64,000 bases of DNA from Monomorium pharaonis (GCF_013373865.1 NC_050469.1:31439046-31503045), one strand, 5' to 3'; shown: positions 1-12,507, numbered from the stretch's first letter. The notes: generated by a model not told the origin, from the letters alone. A program made the numbers and translations.

Positions 1-1013
1 TATTTATTCAAATTTTAATATAAATTACTTATTTAAGATTTTGTCGATTTAATAGCAAAAATCAAATAACTTTCATAAATTTGCTTATTTTCCGAAAAAT
101 CGTCCATTGTCATTTACTTGTCATTATTGAGGAGCAAACCAGGACTGCCAGTTCTGACGCCAAAACAGCGTACGAATACAAATGACGCATTGTGTCATTA
201 TTCATTCATATATACATTGTATTTTATTGAAAAATGTGCACACATGATTATATACATACAATTATTTAGCTTACAATGCATTTGGAACTGTAGAACATTT
301 TTAAAACATTTTAAAGACGTCCCGTGTTACTTTTTTGGACATCTAAAAAAGTCCATTTTAAGTACTAAACAGACTAAAATTAAAAACCCTATGCCATTTT
401 GGTTACCTTTTTCTATAGATCATGTTGGCGCACTATTTAAGAAATTTCTTTACTTTTTGAATATACCAAGTAAATGTAAGTCTGTCACGTCCTACTTATA
501 TTATTATAGTATTATTTTCCTACTTAAAAGAAATAAAAAGTCTGATATATACTGTATATATGTATTTATAAAATGTATGTTAACTGTAGTTGAAGATTTT
601 ATAGTTATTTTAATAAATATTATTTATTGAAAATTTATAATTATTAATAAACTCTAAACCAAGTAACGAATTTCGTTTATCATCTAGTTTCCATTTTTCG
701 GCAGTGAGTAAATAAATAAATAGGAAAACAACGGTTTGTCAAGAATTTTTAAGAAAATTTTGTTTTGAAATTTGTTTTATAAAAAAAAATCGCACGGGGA
801 CCTGGCACGTCTATGGAGAGACTTTATTTCTCAGCATTTAATGATACAATAGTTTTTTGTAATAGTTCTGAAGAATTTCTTTTACTATTTATTTTTTAAA
901 GAGAGAAGCCAAATTAACAAATTTGCTTGTTTTACAAATTACCAGTAGATATCGCTTTGATTCGGAGACTCGCATATAATTGAAGGGATAATATAAGTGT
1001 ATAAATTTTTTAA
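1..1013. other. AT-rich DNA, no exon recognised
   Basis: Very AT-rich sequence, probably an intron of the gustatory-receptor gene because its second exon ends in an open phase at 1039. A plus-strand open frame across 118-630 has no family resemblance and a composition typical of chance translation of AT-rich DNA. I saw no minus-strand exon here, but short exons could be missed. Confidence 0.4.
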
Positions 1014-1038
1014 TTATTTGAAGGAACAATTTACATAC

Positions 1039-1701
1039 CTCACAAATATATAGAATTCGAAAATATTAATAGAGTTGACAGCCATCGAATATGTATATAC
1101 AAGTATAACATAAATTGAACTAAATAAGTCTATACGTATGTGTAAGTGAATGAAAACCACGATGCACATTATAAAGGAGCCTGTAATCCAAATGATTATC
1201 GTTCCGATTGTCGCATAATATATTCTGTTATAATTCACCGATAATCCAAGCTGTCGTAATGTTTCGTCGATCTCAAAAATCTTTTTGTGACAAACTTTGA
1301 ATTTCTGAAAATTTATAATATTATAATTAATACAAACTTTTGTCATAGAGCTTGTTACACTCTTTTTTTATCAGGCATTGCGTATTATTTTATATGCTCA
1401 CCTTTGTATGCCACCAGCCCAATAACATCTTGACTATCACAGACATAATAATAATGTACGACAATAATCGATACAGAACATATTCCAGTTTCATCAGTTT
1501 AACGTTTGCATAGTATTTTTTTTCCATGCCTACCGAGCCACTGCAGTAAATGCCATAAAGAAACAAAAGATAGATGAAACTGAGTATAGGTCTTGGATGA
1601 CCGCGGGGATATTCAAAAACACGAAGTCCTAAGAGACAGCTGACAGTTGTCACCAAGCTTATCGCTTCGGAGAAGCATTTTGGTCGCGCAAACAATTTCA
1701 T
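1039..1701 (-). CDS. Gustatory receptor (7tm_7 family), 5' part only
   Basis: Two exons are visible: 1402-1701 (ATG at 1701, donor AAAG/GTGAGC) and 1039-1304 (acceptor TTTTCAG, donor GAG/GTATGT). They join in phase 0, and the second ends in phase 2, so the gene continues to the left and probably out of the window. The conceptual product so far is about 188 residues with several hydrophobic helices: one around the HPRPILSFIYLLFLYGIYC stretch, one around YRLLSYIIIMSVIVKMLLGW, and two in exon 2. The N-terminal FARPKCF motif, the short loop after helix 2 and the KIFEIDETLRQLG segment (intracellular loop type) are typical of insect gustatory receptors. These are inverted seven-helix ligand-gated cation channels in the dendrites of taste neurons. 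Which Gr subfamily it belongs to (a Gr28b-like type is possible) cannot be settled without the C-terminal TYhhhhhQF exon, which is not visible. The first ATG is preceded by stop-rich AT DNA, supporting this start. Confidence 0.75.
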
Positions 1702-1739
1702 CTCGTCAAATCTTTATCTCTCGTGCGATGTTCCTCGAC

Positions 1740-4700
1740 TGTCATCTACTCTGAATGTCTTCGTTTCTAATTCTCAGCTGATCGAATATTCAACATGTTC
1801 AAAATCAGATCGTTGTGATATTCAGAAGCGAAATCTTAAAAGGAAAATCTTCTCCACAGTCTCTTGCTAAGTCTCACGTTAATTAGTGCGTATTAATTCC
1901 AACAGTACGTATTAATTAAACTCTTTTTCTTATTCGATATTTGCACTAGATCAACAAATAAATATCACGTACACATAAATATCATACTTTGCAATTTACG
2001 CGAGAATAATTATTGAAAATCACGTCAGCTCGGATAACGACGCAATGTACTTTTTTCGCTCGTACCTAACTCTCGTTTTTCCTATAGTTCACAAGTCAAC
2101 GATCCACCTTCGTCGGTGGATGAAGGAGCACGCTTATAAAACTCATAAGCGATTATTAGAACACGGAGTGTGTTAAATGATCGTGCGCAAACGAGACTTC
2201 GTGGTGGGCTTTGAAGCGATTATATACATATATCTATAAAAAGTATCAACTTTACTCGAGAAACAATGAGTAATTTGTTGTACAAACGTGCGCACAGGGA
2301 ACACTTTTTTATTACCTTAATGAGCATAACGTCATAAGATGACATCCGCGACAGTATATGTGTTCTGGAGAAAGATAATTACTGGCAAAAAATTATGCAT
2401 GATTACTATAATAAATATGCAGGTACACGAGACAGCTTTCTACGCACATATAACAAAAAAGTAATTTAGGCCGGTATTCATAGTCGAGTCTTATATTTGA
2501 GATTGTCTTAAATATTGTATTAAGATATTATCAATCAATCACAGAGCCGTATTAACATTTTAAATATTACTTGAGACAATCTTGAAATAAGGTACGACTA
2601 TAAATACTGGCCTTAATTTTTTCTTTATTCCTAAATTCTTAAGTAAAATTGCGTTTTACAATGCTTATTTACAATATTGATAAAAAAGTAGTATTATAAA
2701 TTAAGTTAAATTTTTTTACATTTATTAAATAAAACTCTAACAAATGTTAATAAAAAAAGTTTTATTTAAATCTCTTTTAAGAGTTATTTACGTATAACTA
2801 CAGCAAAACAATTATTTTGCTACATAAGAAAATTGTTTTTTTTTAGCATCTGATTTTAGAGCGAAATTTAAATATTAACGATCAAAATTTTCGTCATTGA
2901 TTAAGAAAAAAATCAATCAAAGAAGTTTAAAGTTTTTAAATTTTGGTAACTTTTAGCTGGATGGTTAAATCAGAAACTTTAAGAAATACAAAAATACATT
3001 GAAGGAATGTACTATAATATTCTTTTGCGTAAAAATGTTTTAATTTTTGTGTGAAAAATTACGTTTCTCAGCGGAGAATTTCTTGATGTTACCTTGAGAG
3101 AGCTATTCTTGAATTTGAGTATAATGCAAAGATGGATTGTAGGAAAGTCGACAGATTGCGATAAATTAAAGACAAATGTGAAAACTATGTTAATTCGTAA
3201 GTTAATTTCAATAAACGATACAATCATAACTAATAATCGATTATTAATTATACATCTTGTAATAAACACTGTCATCGTTTACAAAAGCAGAAAAGTAAAA
3301 AAAATGTCAAAATAAGATCACAATAACATCAAAATTGTTCGTAAAATTACATAAAATTTTGACATTTTTTTTCCCTCTCTCTCTTTCGCTTTTTTATTAA
3401 CAATTTTTAAATAATTAATCCAATTTTATCGCTAAACAAAATTTTATTGATTAGCATCATGTTACAGAATACATTCAACAAAATTATAATAAAAAATAAA
3501 CTCAAAGAAATGGTGTCAATTATTTGATTTCCAATTATCACCTATTTAAATTATTGTATACTTATCATACATTTTTATAATAACATTCTTATATACAGTA
3601 GAGAAATGAATATCACATTTTCTAAAAATTAAAAAAACACAATAAAAAATAAATTGAGATAGTTATTTTTAAGTTATGAGATCGAGAATTCCAATCATGA
3701 TAAAAAAATGGCATAAATTTGATCAATGTACGTCATCAAATAGACATTATTTTGATTTTTCTCTTTGGGATACAAAATATTAATACCACTCAAATTTATT
3801 AATTTAGTACGTGCAAAGTTCTCTAAGACATTTACGAAATATTTTTTTCATTTACACAGTTAATGTGATAATGCTCAATTATATACTTTATAGAGAAATG
3901 AAAAAAAGATTAAACGTTATAAATTCATGCGCGCATTGAATTAACGCTCCCGATTATATACATTGCGTATATTTTGCAATATGCTACATAGAGAGAAAGA
4001 TTTCTTTAGATTTAGTAAAATTTATTATAAACGAAGAAATATATGCTTTAAAACAAACCTGTTTATTTGGAGAATCAAATACAATTATTTCATTATTTAT
4101 TAATAATACCACCAATTTAATTTTTAATAAAAGAACACATTTTCTTTAGTCAATAAAGATAATGTTTTGCATAACACATTAGGTTGTATAAATAAAATAA
4201 ATAAAGTAAATCCACATAAACATATAAAGAAATTGTTCTCTCCGTGTATAAAATTATTTAAAAAAAGCAAAATATTTCTTACAATTAAAATTTACTTTTA
4301 TAGAGTTGATAATTACAAGAAAAATTAATTAATAGAATAGCAAATAAATTAAGAAATCACCTGACTATGTATGTTTGTTTCATTGATCACTTCTTAATTG
4401 GCTTGTTCGCGAAATGGACACGAATATAAACTCTTTTGCGTAACCTTTTATTACTTATATTAACATTGTCATTTGTTCACTTTGTCTCCATCTCTCTACA
4501 TATTTAATGAAAAACAAACTCGCATGACAGCGTTGTCCATAAAGTACTGATACCAAAATAAAACAATCTAAACAATTTAACTAATTATATCTGATCTTTA
4601 GAAAAAAATTCCATAAAAGACATATTACATTTCCGTTCGATGGTTCTTTACATATTTATTCTGTTTTGCTCATTCAAGATCAAATTTCATTAAATATATA

Positions 4701-4824
4701 GTAAAAGTCTCATTTTAGCTTGTCAGTTATCATAAACAAACAAATCCTTCGTATTAATCTTAGTTTAAAAAAAAGCTAACAAGCATGAAATAATAATTTT
4801 ATAACTTAAAACCATTTTAAATAT
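1740..4824. other. Intergenic AT-rich DNA
   Basis: About 3 kb between the gustatory-receptor start and the next GC-rich island. Apart from the Harbinger-like MITE at 2.5 kb, I see only AT-rich sequence with short homopolymer runs. The first 300-400 bases (to about 2230) are less AT-rich and would hold the gustatory-receptor promoter. Two overlapping short open frames near 3.0-3.3 kb lie on opposite strands and show no resemblance to a family. Confidence 0.5.
2469..2612. mobile_element. PIF/Harbinger-like MITE (144 bp)
   Basis: The element begins GGCCGGTATTCATAGTCG and ends CGACTATAAATACTGGCC, giving long imperfect terminal inverted repeats. The second arm carries GAGACAATCTTGAAATAAGG, which mirrors the first arm. 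It is bordered on both sides by TTA. A 3-bp TTA (TWA) target duplication with GGCC-type termini is the known signature of PIF/Harbinger elements. There is no coding capacity, so it is a non-autonomous copy. Confidence 0.75.
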
Positions 4825-4849
4825 TCAATTCATGGAAATGGGTTTCTTT

Positions 4850-5300
4850 CGTCTTAATTCGTCAGTGCTTTTTTCCGCAGGGGAGTCAGTTCGACTCGCA
4901 AGGACAATCAATCTCACGCGGATCTCCGAGTGGACCGAGTCGCACAATCGCATTTGCAGAGAACCGGGAAACGAGGCGCAAGGCGACGATCCGTGAAGTT
5001 GACCTCCTCGCCGGCAATTCCATTCTTTTTCATTTAAGCTCGTACGCCGTATAATCGACAACGATCGGATACGCGACCGGACGATGACTGTCGAGGGTGG
5101 TAGTAGAATTTGAAGGAACGCGGAGGGATAGCAATCTCCCATGGGAACGTTCCTCCATTGTCCCGAGGTAACCTACTAATCCGCGGGAATCGAATCAATT
5201 TGAGAATATCGCACGATAAACGTGATCCTGCGCGATTAATAGCGACAGTTACATCTTCAATGATTGTTGAATGTACCAAATTATATTCCTTCATTTAACA
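4850..5300. other. GC-rich island, function unknown
   Basis: A block near 50 percent GC in DNA that is otherwise about 75 percent AT. Short open frames run through it on both strands, but none resembles a known domain or shows consistent codon use. It lies about 0.7 kb beyond the stop codon of the minus-strand bHLH gene, so it could be part of its 3' untranslated region, an exon of an unrecognised gene, or a conserved regulatory block. Confidence 0.35.
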
Positions 5301-6001
5301 TTGAGTGCTTAAACGTCCGTGCTAATCTAATTGGGAATTGTTTAGGATCTCCAGTCAGAGATTAAAAAATGATAAAAATAATTTGCCCCCAAAAACTAGT
5401 TCAAAAAGAAATTGTTTTAAAAATGATATATGTACATATATACTATAGATAATATTTCTTTGTTCATTTCTATCAATGTAAATTAATTTTTAAGTTTAAT
5501 TTACTGTTTATCCTTTATTAGTTTAAAGAATATTAAAGGAAGATGAAGAATTTTTAAATTAAAAGTTTTTAAAGATTTAAAAAGTAAATAACAATTATGA
5601 CAGTCTAATAAATTAAATAAAACGAAAGGAATAATACCAATTTCGAGTTAATATGAGTTATTGATATGCGTAACAATGCTTGTATTTTTAATTAAATTAT
5701 AAAAATTACATAAAAATTACAAATAAACGTTTTGAATCACGATTTTGTCTTCAGTACAATTAAAATTTTCTAAAAATACGTACGGTATTAATGCATTAAT
5801 TAAGAATATATGCGTTGTTACACATCCAAATAATTCGTGTCGGCTCAAAATAGGTATTATATTTTATCGTTTAAAGCATTAAAGTTTTAGAAAAACAATT
5901 ACTATATAGTCAATTCGCATTTCAGTCAGCAAGTGATGATGATGAAGAAATTGTCATGATTTTTTAAATCTTCTACCTTCTGCTTATCGAAGTACACAAG
6001 T

Positions 6002-6966
6002 TCAAGCTTGAAGTACGTGATTCAAGTAAGCGATATAGCAGATTGCCAGCCGAAGAATCTCGATTTTCGAGAGCTTCTTGTCCGGTGGCAACGTCGGCAG
6101 CAACTTTCGCAGTTCCGCAAATGCCAAGTTAAACGCCTCCACTCTGACTCTTTCCCTGATGAGATAAACATGATCTATTTTAAGCAGCAATCCTTTTTTC
6201 GTCGTAGGAAAGAATTTCAAAGATATATTAATGACATTAAAATTGGGATTAAATTCTCCGAATAACTTTTCCAGATAACATTTTTAATAGGTTAAATTAA
6301 AACCTAATTTTGAATATTATTTATACTAAATTAAAAATTTATACTAAATTAAAAAATTAATACGTTATTATACAATCCTGAATTCTTAAAATATAGAAAA
6401 TCACCAATATACTAACATATTACTTAATTTTTGGATTATAATTCTTGAACAAAAACTAAAAATAAAATTTTGAAACATAAATTAAAAAATGTCTTTTATT
6501 AGGTAATATTGCAATTTTTATATTGTTTTAAATTTTGCAATAATTAAGCTTTTTATGAGATAAGTAGAATCGAGTCTCTGACAAAATGAGTTCTAAAACA
6601 GCACCAAAAATATTGTATTCTAGGAACCAAGAGTTATAGAAGACCTATGTCGATACTGGCGACCTTTCTTTAATTATACAATTAAAATTTGTGTTACAGG
6701 TGGTCTCTTTATAATCATATTTCAATGTTTTGGTTTTTCGGCCTATTTATTTTCAGTAGAATTTCGATTCTGCACTTATCGTAGTCTTACCGTGTAGCAT
6801 GTGCGGTTCGATACTTTTGGGTGGCCCTCCTTCGTCTGCGTCTCTCTTCCCTCGATAACGTGCCCGAACCAGGAGCACTTACGCCGTTAACAGCGACCCC
6901 ATGGCCGCTGTTCGCCATGGGGACCGTTCTATCTTCGTTCACGAAATCGCAATTGAAGCTCTTCAT
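6002..6966 (-). CDS. HLH4C: bHLH transcription factor, NHLH1/2 (HEN1) - HLH4C orthologue
   Basis: Two coding exons: 6791-6966 (ATG at 6966, donor CACG/GTAAGA) and 6002-6155 (acceptor CATCAG/GG, stop TGA at 6004). The phases fit exactly (176 + 154 nt), giving 109 residues. Residues about 37-58 hold the arginine-rich run and the YRTAHATR part of the basic region. The intron splits the arginine codon before ERVRVEAFN. Exon 2 gives helix 1 (EAFNLAFAELRKLLPTLPP), the loop, and helix 2 (KLSKIEILRLAICYIAYLNH). The basic-HLH block is nearly identical to vertebrate NHLH1/NHLH2 and fly HLH4C, which act in developing neurons and bind E-boxes as dimers. The protein stops two residues after helix 2, as in the vertebrate proteins. 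An in-frame stop lies upstream of the chosen ATG; a further 5' exon or a second start (MANSGHG, residue 17) cannot be excluded. Confidence 0.93.
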
Positions 6967-7159
6967 GTGCCTCTTCGTTCCGGAAATGTTCCTTTCAAAA
7001 ACATTCGATCTGATCTACCGCAAAAAATTATCTTCTCACCTTCGCCCTAGATGCAGATTCACATCGCAAAACATTGCTATTTTGTTTCTCGAGCACGTAG
7101 CTGCAATTATAGTTATAATAATTGTTAATTATTATCATATAAAAGAAAGCAAATGACGT

Positions 7160-8092
7160 TGCGGTACATTTAATTTGGCTAGTTACTAATTAAAAAGTTA
7201 AAAATTAAGCAATAAAAAGTTAGAAAGTTAGTAACTTTATTAATTCAAAAAAATTAATTTTTAACTTTAGCTATTATTTTTAAATACATAAAGCTTAGTT
7301 TATTAATTTTTTTTGAAGTTAAACATTTACTTATGTAAAAGAAAAAATTATAAAATATATAAAAGAATACATTTTTATATAAAACACAATATTTATTTGT
7401 TATTTTATAGAAATTTGTCTTACAAGTAAAATATTAAATTTATTTACCCATCTATAAGTATTCTAATTCTTTTATCTAAAGTAATTAACTTTAAAAATTA
7501 CAACTTTCGAATTTCTCGCAAGTAAAAATATCTTATAACAAATGTTGACTTATTGTGTTTTGTTATATTAAAGTCATTATATAACGGCAGGTTACTAAAC
7601 AAATAATACTATAAATAATTACTAGAATTCGTCAACTAATAACGGAAATAATATAAGTGGCCATATTATCTGTAATGGCTATATTATCACTTTCTTCTCT
7701 ATGTATTATTAACTTAATTTTTTGGGGGCAATATTAACTTTGCTTATCTAGAAATTTATATGTTTATAATATTGTAGTTGGTAAACGCGTCATTTATAAA
7801 AAAAATAGAAATAATTAAATTTTTCGCACCCTTGACGCGGGGGACTTACAAGAGCTATGAAAAAATGCAGCACAAAAGGGTTCACCCTATGTTTCAGAAT
7901 ATTGGGGTTTGGTCGGCGATAATTGGATAGCCAAATATTTGTTGGACACACAAACGTAACTTTTGTAAGAGAATTATAGTCATAAGAGAGGATAAAGTCA
8001 GAAATAGACAAGCTTCAATAAAAAGAAAGAGAGAGATAAAGAAAAAAGGATATTATATTAAGAAAACTTCACGTTTTCATGTAAACAAAAGA
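7160..8092. other. Intergenic region, no gene recognised
   Basis: AT-rich spacer upstream of the bHLH gene. It would contain the bHLH promoter, but no TATA or initiator element stands out. The 7820-8010 stretch is somewhat less AT-rich and has a minus-strand open frame of 73 codons without recognisable homology; it may be an old repeat. Confidence 0.4.
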
Positions 8093-8102
8093 GAGAGAGA
8101 AG

Positions 8103-8131
<29 letters not shown>
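8093..8131. repeat. (GA)n microsatellite
   Basis: Nearly uninterrupted AGAG dinucleotides, polypurine on the plus strand. Confidence 0.9.
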
Positions 8132-8133
<2 letters not shown>

Positions 8134-8249
8134 AATATAGAAATATTAGATATATAAATTTCGGATTATAAAATTTTACATCGTTTCGAAACAGTCGTTT
8201 TGAAACATCGATTTACGAAAAAGGCGTTGTATTATGGAAAGAAACACAG

Positions 8250-8335
8250 TTCACGCTCCACATAAGTGGTTCGTTCTTCATCAAGTATTGATGAAGAGCA
8301 ACCCCGGACGACTGTTGCCCGATCTGATTCTCGTG
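8250..8335 (+). other. Exon-like segment, unassigned
   Basis: An 86-bp less AT-rich segment bounded by an AACACAG acceptor-like site and a CGTG/GTAAAC donor-like site. One frame is open throughout (28 codons after two bases), reading HAPHKWFVLHQVLMKS and onward. I do not recognise the peptide and found no partner exon, so it could be a chance open frame in a regulatory sequence. Confidence 0.2.
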
Positions 8336-8999
8336 GTAAACCGGCAATTTGTATGAGCATTCACCCTCTTTCTCTCTGTTTTTTTTAATATTTCAAAGAA
8401 AACCACCAGATTTCGGGCGACAAGTCTTCTCGGCGTTTCTTTTAATATTTATCATTGCACACTGCTATCCGATCAAATCGATACAATCCCTAGTGCATGT
8501 ATTTTTAACTTTACAACTTTACACCGCACAATTTTACGCACACTTAATTTTTGAAAAAACATATATCTTGTAAATCTTAAAAAAAAGAACAATTTATAAC
8601 CTACATTTATATTTTATAATATTCGAATTTTTTATTAATAGAAACAAATTAAGTAAAAAGAATTAATTATTTATCTTTATTTTAGATAATGTATTTCTTA
8701 TAATTTTCATTTCTTATAATTTTGTTTAATTTAAACCAAGAATAAAAAATTAATTATAAAGCAGTCTAATTCAAGAAATTTTTATAAAAATACTGTGTAT
8801 ATATAAATTATAATAAGAAATTTAATTTTTAAGAGATTCTTAATATAGTATTTCTGAGACTTCTCTTAAAGAGTAAAATTACATTATATATGTACAATGT
8901 ACTTTTGTATAACAATTGACGTGTACGTTTTTATTTATCTATTGTTTACCATAGTCTTTCAAGATAAAGGATAGGCCTCCCAGATTTCTTTCGCTAGTT

Positions 9000-9570
9000 C
9001 TCATCGAGTTTGAAGCGGCATCACTCTCTTCTCTGTGTTGTCCTCAACTTAAATTCCTCCACCGATTAAGCAATCACACACAAAATCTTATCCGATCACT
9101 TTCTCCCCTCCTATTGATCTCAACAGGAGATTCATGGTTTCTTAAAAAAATAATCCACTTTGCTGAATCACTCGTTCACCTATCAACTCCGGATAGCGAT
9201 TAGATCGACGTCGACCGTTAACTTTATCCGCGACAATAGGATCGTCTCTGACAACATCTCGATCTCCCGGCTCCGTCGAGTTCGTCGGGAGAAACAGCAT
9301 CCCTGGCGGAAAAAAACTGATGCAGGGAAGGGTGAGCTCCAGCTACATGGAGGGGCTGTTTCATCCCCCGTAACCACGCCCTTGATTTCGCCGCAGCCTC
9401 CTTCGCCCTCTCTCGTTTCCCCAGCATCCCTGACAGCATCCCGAGCGTTCTCCAATCGACTATCGGGAGACATCCCGGTGAACCCGCCCCGACACCTGAC
9501 GCTACGTCGCCATTCCGCCGCATTTCGTAATTCACGCGACAATATTTTACACAGTATCCCGGATACGAGG
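9000..9570. other. GC-rich island, possibly 5' untranslated/promoter DNA
   Basis: A roughly 55 percent GC block, strongest from 9180 to 9540, embedded in AT-rich DNA. It is open in several frames on both strands (9160-9792 plus; 9183-9542 and 9224-9535 minus). The peptides are arginine/serine-rich and unlike any family I know, which is what GC-rich non-coding DNA gives. It is 2.2 kb upstream of the minus-strand bHLH gene, so a distal promoter or untranslated exon of that gene is one possibility. Confidence 0.35.
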
Positions 9571-9799
9571 ACCCTTTTATCGATTATTCGATACCTCGAC
9601 GCCGAAGGTTTTCTTTTTTTAAGAAAATCGACGCCGGATTTGTTATCATCGAAACCGATAGTTTTTTTAATTTTGAGTGAGTATGCAAAAAATTTTACCT
9701 TTTCTTGCTTTACACATTATACTTGCACAAAAAGAATTTTTCTCAGAATTTACTCTAAAACATCATGGTATAAGAAAATAATGTATATTTAATAGAGAA

Positions 9800-11755
9800 G
9801 AAAATAATATATGTTTCGAAGAAGAGTTTATTATAAGTAAAATTTTATAAATAAAATTTGGTTAAATCTTAGTAACATTTTATCAAATAAATACTAAAAT
9901 TTAGTAAAATATGTTTAACAGAAAAATTTGTGTAACAAAAGGTTACAGTTAATAAATATTTCACAATTATTTTAAGAGCGTTGGATTTTTTATTTAAAAT
10001 GTTACCGTCATGAATATATATAATATTCCCTTATAAAATTGTAATACTAAAGAGTATTAAATTGACCAATAATTAATAATTATTTTAAGTATAAGAAACA
10101 CTACTGTTTGTATTTTTAATATTAAAAATAAATAATAATTACTGGTCTATTTAATATTGCCCAGTATTACATTTTTATAAGAATTTCATATTGTAACATT
10201 TCTACATTATAATTTAAGAATTATTATGCATTTTAGTACATGGATTAATTACATTTCTAAATGTTTTATGCATAATGCGGCTAAAGTAAAGCTTTTTCAA
10301 TTATTGAATAATTTCTTTTCAAATTTAAATTTACAAGTATATCATCACTGGTAGATTTATATTCAATTTCATAATTTTTCTATATACTTTTTGCAAAAAT
10401 TAAAACATTTTTATAATTTTGATAACTACTACATTAAATCTATTTTAAATTTATCAATTTTAACTTTAAATATTAAATTTAAACATTAAATTTCTAATAT
10501 TAAGTTAGAATATTTTATATTAAACATTTGGCGATCTAAAAAAACAATTAAGTTTAAAAATATATAGTTGAAAGTTATTTGGTAATTGTCAATAATCTAA
10601 TTCACTTTTTCACAATATACTCTATAACTTTATACATATGTATTGTATATAATTATGAATTTAATCTTGTTAATCATAATCGATACTAAAAATGTATTCT
10701 GAGGTTTAGATTAACACACTTGATTATAATAAAATAACTTTAACACAACATATTTATAATTATAATATAAAAAAGTACGTGAAAATAGTTCTTTTAAAAT
10801 AAATTTCTCAGAATTATAATTTGTAATGGAAATCAAATTTGGAAATCAAATTTCAACATCCAAATAAGAAAATTATTACTTACGTTTTGGTACTATTTTT
10901 TTGTTCTTTGAACTTCTGTATTATAAAAGAGTTGTTAAAATAAAGTTATTATATTACATATAATTTTTTATTGCTCGCAAAAAATTTTATTTCTCTTTTA
11001 AGAGAATTGTGACATTTATCTTAAACCTGTTGTATGGAGTAGAGAGTAAATTGAGAGCGGATTCATCGGAATAGTATAGATTTCTTCAAAGGATCAGGTG
11101 GCGGACGCGTCGCATCTGCGCCATTCGGCTATAATAATAATCACAGTCACATCCTCCGTCGGAGAACACTTTTGTATGAAGCTGGTATTCACTTTGATCA
11201 TTTGTACTTTCTATAGCTGTAATCTTTTCTCTGTTTGAAAAATACGCGTGCAGTTTGAAATCTTTATGATTCAACAAAACCTAATATGTTAAATTAACAT
11301 TAAAATTGAAAAGAAATACACGTATCGTAAAATTCATTCGCGTTTACAAATTATTATGATTGTTTTATATAAGAATGAACAGAATTTAAGAGAATTCGAA
11401 TTTAAACATTTTTTGAATAAGAAAAGGAAATAAAAATATTATTTAATTTAATTAAATTTTAATTGCAACTCTGTCTTATAGTCATTCTACCATAGATTAA
11501 CTTTAATCTCAGTTTTTAACTTATTTTTTATCTTCTAATTCCTAGACTAGAAAAATATAAAAAATAAAATTGAACTAAAATTAAAGGTAACTTACTTTGG
11601 TAGAAACAGATATTAATTATATTTTCACTCAATTTAATTTTTACTTTAATTATGATTATGTAATTTTTATTTCAACTTGTGCGTATCATTTGTATTTTCT
11701 CATTTATTAAAAATGAAAAAAATCGATTTTCTTTTTTCATTTTCTTCTTTTCACA
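9800..11755. other. AT-rich DNA, no gene recognised
   Basis: Very AT-rich spacer. I see no exon, RNA gene or bounded repeat here except a small less AT-rich patch at 11040-11200 with no recognisable content. Confidence 0.45.
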
Positions 11756-11756
11756 G

Positions 11757-11966
11757 GTTCGTATTTGGCGACATGAAAGAAAAGATAGTACGAAGCCACC
11801 CACGCTTTAAAGGGGCAGAAACGTGGAACCCGCAATTATGCAAATTGGTCAATCGGACTTTAATCTACTTTCAATCAGGCGGCCAACACCCATCTCGGAA
11901 ATTGCTCGCGCGGGAGTTAAGGGGGTTGACGCGTGCGACCGAGAGTTACGACAAGGCGCCCCGTAT
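11757..11966 (+). other. Exon-like block, 210 bp, unassigned
   Basis: GC-rich block with a strong pyrimidine-tract acceptor (TTTTCTTCTTTTCACAG) at its left end and a perfect GTAAGT donor at its right end. The frame starting at the second base stays open over all 70 codons, and its peptide includes the segment TWNPQLCKLVNRTLIYFQ. I do not recognise the product. The block also holds an octamer-like ATGCAAAT, so it may equally be an untranslated exon or a conserved enhancer. No second exon was found. Confidence 0.35.
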
Positions 11967-12193
11967 GTAAGTACACGCGTCCTACGTGCGAACATGACCG
12001 ATCCTCGCCACAATAATCAAGGACGCGGCACACGCCCTGCTCGACGCGCCCGATTAATGTGTTCCACTATTGTGCAAGATGTCATGAGATAGTTCACACC
12101 TCCTTACCGCAATAACGACCCTTTTCACGGTCGAAACCCTTCTGATTCTTCTTTTTATTTCGCTCAATACAAATATCTTTATATAGTCACAGT

Positions 12194-12246
12194 TATTTCA
12201 TTTATAACAGCTACATAAGTATGTCACAGCTGTTATAAATGAAATA
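12194..12246. repeat. Perfect 19-bp-stem hairpin
   Basis: The arm TATTTCATTTATAACAGCT is followed by a 15-nt loop and its exact reverse complement. It may be a small foldback or a relic MITE; no target duplication is evident. Confidence 0.8.
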
Positions 12247-12507
12247 TTATTAAAGATCATTACGTCATAGACTAAATATGTTTTTAATATAAATGTAGGA
12301 TATTACATTTACATACATTAATTTTTGTAATATTAAGGAATCTACATTCAAAAGACAATGTCGGAAAGTAGTATTTTATCTTTAGCTTTTAATATTAAAA
12401 TTTATACAAAATTTCAATATGTATGTTATTATTGCAAATACGCAAAAATCATTAACTTTATTTCTAAAATAATATCAAACATAATAGTCTGTCTTAATTA
12501 TATATTA

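Noticed and set aside
118..630. 170-codon plus-strand frame near the left edge
   Set aside because: AT-rich chance frame, no family resemblance, lies in the probable intron of a minus-strand receptor gene.
9183..9792. Open frames of 103-210 codons on both strands
   Set aside because: GC-rich DNA open in conflicting frames, low-complexity Arg/Ser-rich peptides, no domain.
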